From Nereocystis luetkeana (Eukaryota; Sar; Phaeophyceae; Laminariales; Laminariaceae): a stretch of 64,000 bases of DNA. Both the position numbers and the translations under genes were made by a program. Positions 20,223 to 30,567 of the stretch are shown here, in pieces. The stretch is from NCBI GenBank assembly GCA_031213475.1, contig JARUPZ010000005.1, forward strand, positions 12,161,260 through 12,225,259, read 5' to 3'. How positions within the stretch are numbered: the stretch's first letter is position 1; each line of letters starts with the position of its first letter. The notes beneath the pieces are model-generated. The model made no database searches. It was given only the letters and a program-made list of their open reading frames with translations, and had not been told where the DNA came from.

Positions 20223-20477
20223 AGGCACAAACAAAAAATTATGATTTTGTATTTTGAACACGTCCCAGCACAGACATGTGCCTACACACGTTGCCGCACC
20301 TAGCTCGACGAACTGTGAACGATTTTCCACCCCACCAGGACGAGAAAGTGTCTTGCGTGTGTGCGTGCATAGAGCCCGCGGGGACTAGATTTGGTGGCGT
20401 GTGCGTCGAACGCAGTGGTGAAAGGTGGACCAAAAAAATGTGGAATCACACACACCAACTCACACACACATAAGCCT

Positions 20478-20794
20478 GGCTACAAGGTGAAGAGGGAAAA
20501 CAAGTCACAGGCGAGAGCAAAAGAGTGATTTTACCTTGGCCCTGCACCTAACTACCCCCGAGACTCAGTATGAGTATTGACGAGGCAACGCACAGTGCTA
20601 ATCACGCCAAATATCACCTGGCAACGCGTGTCGCCTGCACCACCTGTACCTGCCCAGGCGAATGACTCCCTGTCTACGGAAAAGGGGGGGTTCGAGGCGG
20701 ACGACGTGGGCACGTCGGATCGAGGTGGTGGGGGGGTGATGAATGAGCTGGACGACGGTCTGGCTCACTTGAACGACCTCGACGTGACGTGGGG
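20478..20794 (+). pseudogene. Ty1/copia integrase C-terminal end (part 1 of split ORF)
   Basis: Begins at the arm boundary with 'YKVKRENKSQARAK', then 'FYLGPAPNYPRDSV' and 'TWQRVSPAPPVPAQ', the end of a copia integrase where it passes into the linker before RT. In-frame stops occur near 20,525 and 20,572. It runs into the LTR element at 20,795 in the middle of a codon path that resumes at 24,675. The 5' part of the copia element (gag, protease, integrase core, 5' LTR) is missing. Confidence 0.7.
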
Positions 20795-21055
20795 TGTTGA
20801 TTGATCTCTAAAGGTATAGACGCAGCTGGCACGGGAACGCGTGGTTGCTCCAGACAATAACACGGAACTCATCTAATATAATACATCCGAGCTGTCGAGC
20901 TGACTCGTCTCCTATGGAACTACTTCTAACGAGTGGTATTGGTGGGGTACACGTTACCCCGACATCCCAATACCCTACACCAGAATCCCTGTTCAGCATG
21001 GAACTCCTCAATCTACGATGGATCTTACGGATCGTGTTCTTGAGCACAGTCAACA
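20795..21055 (+). repeat. 5' LTR of the non-autonomous element
   Basis: TGTTGATTGATCTC ... GCACAGTCAACA, with TG...CA ends and a 6-bp inverted terminus TGTTGA/TCAACA. It differs from the 3' LTR at about five positions out of 261, which indicates a young insertion. Confidence 0.9.
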
Positions 21056-21631
21056 TCCCCCCTGCTCACTATACACGACCATACTCCAATATTCCCCCAG
21101 GTCGGTAACACTGTACGCGACCCTATTAATGTCCCCCCTGCTCCGGTGCATGGCAAGGCACGAAATAGCAGGGTTGATAGATCGCAATATCAAATCACCT
21201 CATACCAAACTCAGAAACTCAAAACTCCAATCTGCAACTCAAAAATCAAATCCTCGAATCAACAATCAAATCGTCATATCATTATTCAAACGATCGAATC
21301 CAAAGCCTCTCTGTTCCAAACATGTAAAACTCTCGAAATCCAATGCCAGGTAAAACAGCACTCTTCTCGGGATTCAGCCAGGTAAAACGGCATTTCCGCG
21401 GAATTGATTCAAACATATCAGTGTCTCTTCAGTCCTACCGACCTCTCTCAATTTCCAAATACTATCCAGACCTTCCCTCGTCGGAAAACATTTTCATGTG
21501 GACCGCACACGCCCTCAGGCGCTTCCTAGTCTCACTTCAGCCTTGTCAAAAACCTAATAAATCACAAGCATCATCAGAAAAATACCACAGGAGTGGTCAT
21601 GCCAATCAAAAAAATCAAGTCAAGAAACTAA

Positions 21632-21735
21632 ATGCCAGAGATCGCGAGGAACCCCGTTCCTCCGGACAAGAGTCTCCCCTCATCCCCTACTCCCGCCATA
21701 GATACACAGATCGCGACGGTAATGCGAGATAGCAC
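21632..21735 (+). repeat. ~100-bp block shared with gypsy-2 3' region
   Basis: GCCAGAGATCGCGAGGAACC, CCGTTCCTCCGGACAA and CCCGCCATAGATACACAG match 47,572-47,668 in reverse complement. This is the only sequence link noticed between the non-autonomous element and an autonomous one. Confidence 0.7.
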
Positions 21736-22664
21736 ATAGGTTTCCCCACTAGAAATTTATTTGACGTTGCGACCACTCGGAAAACACCAAAAAAACATCA
21801 TGGAATCCAAATCGACCGGAAACACAATTCAAAAACAAAAAACAATGAAATCATTCATTCAGACTCACAGGCAATCACATTTCATTAGAAACCACCCCGA
21901 TACCCCAGACACTACTGCTGTTGCCTCCGCCGCGGCTGCCTCTCCGTCCGGTCTCGTGGCGTCGCCGCAGCTCGGGTCATCCAGCTTATCCTCTTGGGTG
22001 GATCAAACGTCGCCTCCGCAGTAATGACCCGACACACACAAGGGATGGGGCGTGCAATCGAGCGATTAGGTCTGCATTGCGATTGGGTGTTTTGCTCTTC
22101 CCATGTGTTAACAGCTTTCCAACTCCTCTTTACCACTAAAGTTTCAAATGCGACTGTAAATAAACGGATGCTTGTCAACGAGAATATCTGGTCCCACATC
22201 AAATCCATGAATTCCTCAACCACTACATTTTTTTATTTTATTTTTTTACCCGGATGTTTCTCTTTCCTTTCTTCTTCTGCTGCTGTACTCTTATTGAATA
22301 TTACCCCGTTCGCATACGAACATCTCGCCTTTTTGATACGTATCAAGTAGCATGGGTGGTCCTATACATCAACTCTAAAAGTTGAAAACGAGATGTCCGC
22401 GTATGAAGATCTAAAGATGTGGAATGCCGCAAACTAACGGAGTCTCAACTAACGTGTTGCTGTACGTGGTTGGGCTTAAGGGTTCAACACATACATAGAT
22501 GCTCAGACAAAACTGTAACCTGCATCTCATGCCCATATTTGCCCAACTAGGTAACAGTTATCTCCGGGGCCCTCCCCTCGGCAAACGCTACTGGTGTCTG
22601 GAGGCACACTGTCATAATAATTCGTATTGTCTCCAGCGCGCACGCTCGAAAAGCACAAATTACG

Positions 22665-22785
22665 AAATTCGGCGAGATTCGAACCCCCGACCCACCCTTG
22701 GGAATTATACAGCACTACCTGCTAGACCACTCATTCCGCGTAACTTAGAAGGAATGGACCACTGAGCTACTCAGTCACTGCTAGA
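22665..22785 (-). repeat. tRNA-like SINE head, possibly two in tandem
   Basis: On the minus strand a perfect A-box TAGCTCAGTGG (about 22,764-22,774) is followed 40 bp on by a second A-box-like TGGTCTAGCAGG and a B-box GGTTCGAATCTC (about 22,673-22,684). An anticodon-loop-like TTCCCAA is present but its stem does not pair, so it is not a working tRNA-Gly. Dimeric tRNA SINE or decayed tRNA gene. Confidence 0.5.
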
Positions 22786-24408
22786 TAGATGGGGGGAAAA
22801 GGGGTTGGATAGGGAAGAGCTGAAAGACATACGTTTTTACGCCATATAAAATGAACGCCATGCAGCGGTCGCAGGCATACAGCAGTATGAATATCATAAC
22901 GAAATTCTTCATTGTTCATTCTTCAATAGTTGCATAAAATACAGACAGATGCTTGTACCAGATACAACTTGACATTGTGGTGCTCCGCAGGCCAAAGCAA
23001 CGCGATGGGCATGATAGTCCTGTGCTGGGCGAACAACTCAATAAAAAAACATCCAGCATCAGCGCGTATCGGCTTCCATGCCCAGTACATCAATGCAACT
23101 TAACTCGGCGCCAACTTTGCGCACTTGTCTTCGATACTTCATTCTCCCCCGAGTTCTCAGCCACAACTCGAATTTTACGCTTTCGCATATACTTTACATT
23201 CATCTCGTACTCGCACTCGCATCGATGCCCAACCAGAGCCCTCGACCAGTCAACTATAAAACAGACAGACGTCATTGTCCTGCAATCGTCTACATAATAA
23301 GTTCAGTGAGGGAAGCTATATACGAACACGTCTGTGCATTTCATTCTAATTCCAACATTTTCAATTCTCAATCGCAATGTTCGGATATTATCTACAACTC
23401 TTAAATCGATATAAAATCAATCTAAAAACGGAAATTACCGACAGCAAACAATAAAAAAAGTCAAACGTGCCTGTTGCGGACGTAAGTCCTTGCTGGTGGC
23501 GCCTCGGTCTCTTCTCTTTCACCCTCTCTCGCTTGGGGCAGTGCATCCTGTCGCGCCCGTGCGCTGATCCCGAACAGCAGATGCAAATTCCCCCCCCTGC
23601 GCCCATCCTCACTCTCCTTCATCTCCTTCCTCGGGGGCAACGTCCCCCCTTCATCAACCACCTGCGGGCGCTGTGTTTCAGCAGTCCAGGAAAACGATTT
23701 TGCCCAAAAACACTTTCAGCTTCCACCCGCGGTCTCCACCTTCCACCCGGCTCCTCCCGGCGATACACATACGCGTCCTTCACCCTATCATATATTCTTA
23801 CTCATTTCTACTTCTGCTTCGCCAGCGCGAAACGAACCCACAGATAGATTCAGGCAGATACCTGGCTCTCCTGGGGTGTTGCAGCATCGACGGTAACGCG
23901 GCGGTCGAGACGACGGCGGCGGCAGCGGCGGTAGCGAAGACGGCGGTTGCGGCGGCGGTGGTGACGGCGGCGGCGATGACGGTGGTTGCTGCGTACGCTT
24001 CATCATCGCAACATGCGCAGCAGTCCTCTGACTGCTGCTGTTGCGATGGACGGTGCTACTGGAGGTGCTGTTGCCCCTGCAACTGCTGCTCTCCAGAGCC
24101 TTCGCCACCAGTGCCAAGCGAATCTACCAGGTCCGGCTCAAACTTGGCCCTGCTGGGATCGCTGCTGCTTCTGGTGCGGCATCTTCTTCTTGTCATATTA
24201 CGTCCTTTCCACCAGGACCTCGATCCTCTCCGGGATCATCAGCAGCAGCAGCTTCTCTACGTGCATATACATGCATATTCTACTAATTTCCAACGTTGGC
24301 TTCCAGACTAGACACGCCATCTAAACCAGACATGCCGGAAGGTTCCCACCTCTCTAGGTTGGCCTGGGCCACGCTTGCCAATAGAAGGTCACCGGTTCTT
24401 CACTAGTG

Positions 24409-24669
24409 TGTTGATTGATCTCTAAAGGTATAGACGCAGCTGGCACGGGAACGCGTGGTTGCTCCAGACAATAACACGGAACTCATCTAATATAATACAT
24501 CCGAGCTGTCGAGCTGACTCGTCTCCTATGGAGCTACTTCTAACGAGTGGTATTGGTGGGGTACACGTTACCCCGACATCCCAATACCCTACACCAAAAT
24601 CCCTGTTCAGCATGGAACTCCTCAATCTACTCTGGATCTTACGGATCGTGTTCTTGAGCACAGTCAACA
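24409..24669 (+). repeat. 3' LTR of the non-autonomous element
   Basis: Same length and termini as 20,795-21,055. Differences include ACTACTTC/GCTACTTC and CACCAGAAT/CACCAAAAT. Confidence 0.9.
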
Positions 24670-26873
24670 TGGGGCTTTGACCTAGACGCGTTTATGCAGA
24701 AGCGCATACACCAGGTACCTGTCGCCGGCGAGGCCGGCGACGAAACACCGGAGACGATGGGTTCGTCTCAAGGGGGCGCCGTGGACGCCTCCTCGGTCCC
24801 GTCAGGGAGGGCCGAAAGCGACCCGGGTGCAGCATCAGTCTCTGACACCGGCCAAGGGAACGGTGAGGGTCCCCCCGCGATCCTGTCGGGCAGGCCAGCA
24901 CACGAGCTGAGCAGCTGGGGACGGCTCCCTCCAACAGTACGGGGCCGGACCCGGGGTCAGAGCCAACGCCTGGAGGGTGAACCTGCTGTTAAACAGCTCA
25001 GGATGGATATAGAAACCGCAGACACGCTGCTTGCGGCAGCGTATGAGTGGTCGACGACACCTGGGAGTATCTTGAATCGTTCGTCATGGACGACGGAGGA
25101 CGCAGTGGCATCGATGGCCGGAGGACCTGCTGTGGAGAATAAAAAGGGGAGTTGAGCGTGTGCATGCCGAGTGGTATCCCGGAAGACGTAGAACCGCCGC
25201 CGCAGTCCGTAGCAGATGTAGAGCGTTCCCGATATAAAGCGGCGTGGCACGAGGCCATGCAGATTGAGTTGGACGGTCACAAAACGACCGGTACAGATGA
25301 AGCGTCGACACCGCCACGAGGGCGGAAACCTGTAGGCGCGAAGTGGGTGTTCACCTAGAAGACGGATAAGGGTGCTATGACTGTAAGACGAAGGCCAGAC
25401 TTGTGGCTTTTAGCCAGGTGCAGGATGTAGATTACTTTCAAACGTTTGCACCAACTCCTTCGTCAGCATCATCAATCAGTTAAAATTCTGGCGGCTGTTG
25501 CCAACGAATACGGTCTGAAGATTTTCCATCTATCACGGGGGGCCATAGTTAACAGGACCAAATATTGTTAGTAAAAATGGTTAAACATATACGTTTTTAG
25601 GTATACCATAGGTCCTGTGAACTATGGTCCCCCGGGATAGACGTCGCACAAGCTTTTGTTCGCGCGAAACTCGACGCCGAGATATACATGAAACTACCCG
25701 GTAGGTGTGGTGACATGTCAGGAAGGATCGTCCTTTGAACAGATCACTGTATGGTCAGTCTAAAGCAGAGCGGACGGCAGTGGGCCGGATTATTGGTAGA
25801 AACCGTGGTAGAGTACGGTATGGAGCAGTGTAGGTCTGACCCGTGTGGTTTTCGCATGGTTGTGGACGGCAAGGTAGAACTGATCATGGCCGTCCATGTA
25901 GATGACATAGTGATCGCAGGATCGGACGAGACATGTAGAGATTTCCATGTCGCGCTAGTTACGAATTTCCCCACAAATAACCTCGGCGAACTGACTTGGT
26001 ATACTGGTTGTGCTTTCAAACACGACTGGGAGTTGGGAACATTGGAGATTACGCAGAAGGCGTTTATTGAGAGCATGCTGAATCGTTTTGGTGTCAACTC
26101 ATCCTCTGAAATCCCCGCGACCCCCGGTGTGGAACTAGGTCCAAGAGAGGAGGGCGAAATTGGAGGAGACTGGCCGTACAGGGAGGCTGTGGGCAGCTTG
26201 ATGTGGCTGTCGACCATGACGAGGCCGGACATCTCGAAAGCTGTACGTGGTGTGGCGCGCCACTCCCACAACCCAACAGAGAGGCACTGGAAGGCAATTT
26301 TGAAGATTATGGCTTACCTCCATGGGACCAGGTTTATGGGATTGACTTTTGTGCGGAGTTCGGAATTGGATTTGACTGCGTATAGTGATATTGATTATGC
26401 TGGTAAGTCGAACGATAGGCGCTCGGTATCGGGGACGGTAATTACCCTAGGGGGTGCGGCCGTCAGTTGGGCAAGTAGCACGCAGAAGTGTGTTACGTTG
26501 TCGACAGCAGAAACAGAGTATGTCGCCCTGGGTGATTGGGTGAGTATGCCGCCCTGGGTGATTGGGTGAAGGAAGCTTTGTTTACGGGCGCGGTGTTGTC
26601 GTATATTTGTCCAGAGCGAAGCGGATCCTGTGTTCGGGTTTTCGAGGATAACATGGGGGGCCATAGCGTTGGCTGAGAACCCGGTTCTGCGCGGAGTAAG
26701 CACATTGACGTGCGTTTTCATTTTGTCAGAGAACTACGTCTTGCTAAGAAGATCGACATTCAGTTCGTAGCTTCGGAAGAGCAGCACGCGGATATTTTGA
26801 CGAAATTCCTTTCTGCGACCCCTTTTAAGTATCATCGTAGGTTGTTGCTGAATCTGCCTTTGGACGGCGAATA
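24670..26873 (+). pseudogene. Ty1/copia reverse transcriptase and RNase H (part 2, broken)
   Basis: Linker and RT start (24,675-25,358: 'AWHEAMQIELDGH', 'PVGAKWVFT'), then degenerate RT to 'KIFHL' at 25,530, a MITE, and 'DVAQAFVRAKLDAEIYMKLP' from 25,638. The 25,751-26,569 ORF holds the RT active site 'VHVDDIVIAG' (VDD at about 25,898-25,906), 'LGELTWYTGCAF' and RNase H ('AYSDIDYAGKSNDRRSVSG', 'STAETEYVAL'). After 26,570 the frame breaks: an extra G in the G run near 26,655 disrupts the 'EDN.GAIALAENP' block, and the protein resumes as 'RSKHIDVRFHFVREL' and 'HADILTKFLS', ending at 26,873. The order RT-RNase H after integrase identifies Ty1/copia. Confidence 0.85.
25533..25637 (+). mobile_element. 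105-bp TA-inserting MITE (MITE-M copy 1) in copia RT
   Basis: Terminal inverted repeats TCACGGGGGGCCATAGTT and, inverted, TCCCGGGGGACCATAGTT, then AACAGGACC/CACAGGACC, flanked by TA (25,531-25,532 and 25,638-25,639). Removal with one TA restores the copia frame across 'FHL-DVAQAF'. A TA duplication fits the Tc1/mariner type; no transposase is present. A second copy is split across 50,528 and 52,268. Confidence 0.85.
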
Positions 26874-27175
26874 AGGGGATATGAGCATTGTTCGTTTTGT
26901 GATGCGAGGATTGATTTGTCAGGTCGCCAACCCTGCGCTACTTTGAGGGGCACGGGGGAGGAGGGCACAGCTTGGCATTTTATTTTCTGGCCATGGTCAT
27001 CGTTTGGAATGCGGCCGTTGTTCAATTGCAATGGTTTGGAGGATGTGTGTTATACAGGGTTTTTTGACCCGGTGGCCGGGTTTCCTCCTGCGGAACTGTC
27101 GTTGGCTGTTCTTACGTCCTAGCAAGTCTTGAATGTCTCTTCGGTCTCGTCGCTGCTGTGAAGCGCCAGGGAGGG

Positions 27176-27422
27176 TGTTCGTTTGGATCGTTCCAGCAGC
27201 GACGGTTACAAATTGTAGAGGGTTAAGTATATCTTCGCAGACGTTATTGTGAATTTTGCCGTGTGTTCATGAGGAGAGCTCGAGTACTCCGTTCTCCGCT
27301 CCTAGCTACGAGCTAGGCTCCGCTCCCTCTCTCCTCCTCTCTCCTCTAATACAACGACTATAAGTAATCTCATCAGACCACGTCGTCGTCAGGGCATCCA
27401 GGTTTGGACTCTACGAGCAACA
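27176..27422 (+). repeat. Probable 3' LTR of the copia element
   Basis: Starts TGTTCGTTTGG directly after a purine-rich tract (CCAGGGAGGG, a polypurine-tract candidate) about 300 bp past the copia stop, and ends ACGAGCAACA (TGTT...AACA). Contains a TATA-like GACTATAAGTAA. No 5' LTR exists in the window to confirm it. The end abuts a CA-rich stretch into which LINE-A is inserted. Confidence 0.5.
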
Positions 27423-27439
27423 CACGCACACACACAAAC

Positions 27440-28049
27440 ACAGATGCAGAGAATTATCCGTAATTTCCACGATGGCATGCGGGCTCGCGTGCGTACTGAT
27501 GACGGCGAGCGCTCGGAATGGTTTGATGTCACGCAGGGGCTGCGGCAAGGCTGTGTACTATCACCGTTCCCGTTCAACGTGGTATTTGCTGCTGCGTTAC
27601 ACGTCGTACTAGTACGCTTCAGCCAAGACGAAGCCATCGTGAGGGATTTGGTGCAACTCAGTGAAGCTGGAGTAGTTCGGCCAGGGAAGCAGGAGCCATT
27701 GGTGTGCGTGCGAAGGTCTGTGTGGGGCATGTTGTACGCCAATGATGCAGCAATTGTCTCGAAGTCGACTGAAGGGCTCGCAAAAATGATGACAGTCATC
27801 GTGACTGTCTTCGAAGCAGCAGGCCTCACGGTGTCGGAAAAGAAGACAGAGACAATGGTCCTAGAAACACCAGACCAGACAACCCTCGCACCACCGCTCG
27901 TCATCGAAGCGGCAGGCAAGAGGTATAAGCAGACGACCCAGTTCTTATACCTAGGCGGCGTTATCCACGAAAACGCTGCCCACTCGCTCGAAATCGACCG
28001 ACGGATCCGCCTCATGCGAGCATGCATCAAACGGTTCGGCCCGGAGTTG
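27440..28049 (+). mobile_element. LINE-A copy 8, 5' part (split by gypsy-1)
   Basis: RT palm region in one open frame from 27,444: '[15 protein letters not shown]' and the active-site box mutated from YADD to YAND (about 27,735-27,746). It stops matching LINE-A at GGAGTTG (28,043-28,049); LINE-A resumes at 35,081 exactly where this leaves off. 5'-truncated in a CA-rich target. Confidence 0.85.
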
Positions 28050-28180
28050 TGTTATGATACTGCTTTGTATGAGGTTGAAAGCCCGGTAATTACCTGGGTT
28101 CTGGCACTGGGATCGTATTTGTAGTACTTGGAAGGCGTATCTTAGGTGGTAAACCAGGGGTTTTCCAAAGAGGCACGAGC

Positions 28181-28552
28181 GTGGCCCTAGTCTCCGTCTC
28201 CGAAAATAACGCACGGCCGAATAAGAACAACCACAAGAAAAACAGGCGACGTTCAGGCCATTCGCGTGGACAGCATCACGGCCAGGGCCACAAACAAGGT
28301 AACGGCTACAACACACAGGCGGGACGAGGGCACCAACAGTCTCTTTCCGGCTACCACGGTGGTAGTTCGACCAACTCTGCCCCTTTCACCGCGGCTCCCG
28401 CGTCGGGGGTTCGCTACGGTGCATCGCATAATTCGGACGGTAACCCCAAAGGACGCCATCCAGGCACCTTCCGTCCGGTAACTGAAAGGTCGACGGCGGT
28501 TCGGCTCCTCCAGCCCGCCCGCCGCCAGCATTGCCGGGAGAAAATACATTGA
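28181..28552 (+). pseudogene. Gypsy-1 nucleocapsid-like basic segment
   Basis: About 120 residues rich in Arg, Lys, Gly, Gln, His and Asn ('NNHKKNRRRSGHSRG'), resembling the RNA-binding end of a Gag protein but without a CCHC knuckle. Only 130 bp separate it from the element edge, so the capsid part of Gag and any 5' leader are missing. A frameshift then leads into the Pro/Ser-rich frame at 28,531. Confidence 0.4.
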
Positions 28553-29549
28553 TTTCACAAGATACACGCGTCCCAGGCTCGCTCAGCACTCAGCGTCGCC
28601 CTGCGCCGCTCCCCCCCCGCGCATTCCTCCGTACTTCGGACCGACACAGCGACTCAGCTCCACCGGTTCTACCGGGGAGTCCCCGGGCGTCGTCGCCGAC
28701 GTCGGGAGCCCGTGCCTCGAACGCCGCTCCCCTCACCCGGCGCACGAGAGTAGGCGAGATAAACGCCCCTCTCCCGAACCACGCACCGCACGGCACCACG
28801 CGTGTCGCGCCGTCGCGTCGTTCTTTTCAGCGAGAGTGTCCCTTTCTTTCACCTCCCGGCCATGCGGTGGCGGTCGGTTTGAGGTGCGGGAAGGCAAACA
28901 CCGAAACCCCGAGATCTCGGTTGAAGCTCGACTCGGCGTTTCCTCGCAATAACGGTGGCCATTCAATCATTTCTCCTATTAAGGAAGAGTCAATCTAATT
29001 AGCTACCTCGTCCCCCTTCCCCACCAGGTCTACAGGACGGAAGCCCTCTCCGGAGGACCCTTTGTTGCCCCCCACCGGAGCACCGTTCTTGATTTCGTCT
29101 ACAGGGTCTGCAGGCCCTCTTTCGTCTTCGCGCACGCCACTCCACGTGCGCCGCGCTCCTCCGGCTCCAGTGGAACAGGAAAAACCTGGTACTGCCCGTC
29201 GAGCCAGTGGTGACTCCACAGCCTCTGGTCAGATCAACCGGACTGCATACCCGTTAAATTCGGAAGAATCGCAGCTCTCGTCAAGCAGAACGGGCTCAGA
29301 GCCCCCTGCCCCCTTTGGTCCAGGACAGAGATATTCGGGCGCAGTAAGAGAACTTTCTGGCGATTTTTTGCCCACGGGCAATGGTGACGATGAGCCAGTA
29401 CACGTGGAACCGGACTCGCCTCGTGCACCAGGGGCTCAGTGTTCTCAGAGAAGCACACTCCCCAAAACACACACCGCAACGGCGGCCACCGACGACTCGA
29501 CACCTTCGGTCTTTGACCCTACTCTCGAGTATTCAACGGAGCGGGCGGT
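28531..29549 (+). pseudogene. Gypsy-1 Pro/Ser-rich linker region
   Basis: One frame with a single TAA at 28,996-28,998. It encodes a Pro/Ser/Arg-rich, low-complexity stretch with no recognizable fold, probably the hinge between Gag and the NADAR-like domain. Confidence 0.4.
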
Positions 29550-30000
29550 ACTTTCTGGCTGCCCCCCTCCTATGTTTCGCAGTGGTCCCCCTCGGTTTTT
29601 GTCATTGACAGAGTGGCATATTCCTGCGCGGAGCAGTAGATGATGGCTGAAAAGGCTCGCCTTTTCTGGACCACGACACAGCGGAGCGGATTATGGCCTC
29701 GCCAGACCCTCGCGAGCAGAAACACCTCGGTCGAGGCGTGCATAACTTCGACTGCGCTACTTGGGACCTCGTTCGGGGAGACGCCGTCCTTGCTGGTTCC
29801 TTTGCCAAATTCACGCAAAACCCGGTCTTGAAGCAGCACTTATTGAGCACTGGCAACAAAATTTTGGCTGAGGCCAGCCTTTTGACTCCGTGTGGGGCAT
29901 CGGTCTCCGGGCAGGTGACCCCGAGGCTCAAGACCCCTCTCGGTGGCGTGGCAAACATTTTCTCGGGGAAGCTCTTTCCGCCGTTCGCGACACCCTCCGC
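29550..30000 (+). pseudogene. NADAR-like (YbiA/DUF1768-type) domain in gypsy-1
   Basis: About 150 codons read in three frames: 'FWLPPSYVSQWSPSVFVID' and 'VAYSCAEQ' (29,550-29,636), in-frame TAG (29,637-29,639), 'MMAEKARLF', a 1-nt shift near 29,665, then 'RIMASPDPREQKHLGRGV', 'FAKFTQNPVLKQHLLSTG' and 'ILAEAS', a second shift near 29,880, then 'VWGIGLRAGDPEAQD' and 'LGEALSAVRDTL'. The order Phe-Ser-x-Trp / AEQ-x-MMAEKA / LGR / KF-x-QN / L-x-x-T / EAS / WG-x-G / LG-x-x-L-x-x-VR is the NADAR pattern as I know it. Characterized NADAR proteins act on ADP-ribose-type substrates, including removal of ADP-ribose from guanine in DNA. What it does for a retroelement is unknown. It lies 190 bp before the protease. 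The 1 stop and 2 shifts make this copy dead. Confidence 0.8.
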
Positions 30001-30192
30001 TCAAGTGAGGCCGGGTTGGCACCCCCCGCCTCTTCTCATCACTTTTGCGCTCGAACCACGACTGACAGAATACATGAGATTTCCACAGCGCCGCCTGGCC
30101 CTTTGGCCGTGGCCCGCGCTTGCCTAGGTCGTCCCTTGGAGTTTTCGACCTATTTTTCTGAAGCGCCGGCTGATCACAGCCCCGAGGTTTAG

Positions 30193-30567
30193 GCTGTCGC
30201 ACCTAGTGTCGACCCCTCCCTCGCGCTGCCAGAACACGGCCCCTGCCTCGTCGAGGGCACCATTACCCTCGATGACGCCTCTTTTACAACCAAAATCGCG
30301 ATCCACAGCGGAGCTGGCGTTCTTGCATTTTTTGGCTGCGTAGCTCTTCTTGACACTGGCTCCCCACAGACCTTCATTCATCAAGATGTTTTGGATCGCA
30401 TGCTCACGGTTGGTGCGGCATCCATCGCGTGCGAGGAGAAATGCGCCCCTCGTTCCTGGGAGGGTTTTGGCGAATCAACCCCTCTAAAGAAATCGACGAG
30501 AGTGCGCCTGAGCGTCCAATTTGTTTGAGAAAATGAGCCTAAAGGCTCCCGCAAAGTTTGGGCCTGC
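30193..30567 (+). pseudogene. Gypsy-1 aspartic protease
   Basis: Frame shared with the RT ORF downstream: 'GTITLDDASFTTKIAI' then the active site 'ALLDTGSPQTFI' (Asp codon 30,352-30,354). A TGA at 30,526-30,528 separates it from the RT ORF, which continues in the same frame with 'AVLLGHDSWMRF', matching the second half of a retropepsin ('LLG-D'). Confidence 0.75.

Larger units (their letters stand above)
17055..20471 (-). repeat. Right arm of the large inverted duplication
   Basis: Reverse-complement partner of 4,420-6,605. Extra DNA relative to the left arm: about 175 bp at 17,612-17,788, an inverted second TEL-MITE, about 270 bp at 18,370-18,640, the LINE-B end with a nested SINE (18,797-19,375), and eight more minisatellite units. 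The outer edge, like the left arm's, is a TG/CA microsatellite. Confidence 0.85.
20795..24669 (+). mobile_element. Non-autonomous LTR retroelement (3.9 kb) inside copia
   Basis: Two 261-bp LTRs enclose 3.35 kb without any recognizable gag or pol. Flanking 5-bp duplication TGGGG (20,790-20,794 and 24,670-24,674). Removing the element and one duplicate rejoins the copia reading frame (...DVTWG then FDLDAFMQKR...). The internal region is low-complexity in places (an Ala/Cys-rich ORF at 23,673-24,311 encodes nothing I recognize) and holds a tRNA-like block at 22,665-22,780. By size and lack of genes it is LARD-like. I see no clear primer-binding site or polypurine tract. Confidence 0.85.

Noticed and set aside
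19801-20244. 147-residue repetitive ORF as a repeat protein
   Set aside because: It is the 24-bp minisatellite read in frame; the partner array in the other arm is too short to keep it.
22665-22750. tRNA-Gly (CCC) gene on the minus strand
   Set aside because: The anticodon-loop-like TTCCCAA has no paired stem, and the D arm does not fold; treated as SINE-like or decayed.
23673-24311. 212-residue Ala/Cys-rich ORF as a gene
   Set aside because: Low-complexity translation of GCN-rich DNA inside a gene-less LTR element; no conserved pattern.
27176-27422. Confirmed copia LTR
   Set aside because: Kept only as probable: there is no second copy in the window to prove it.
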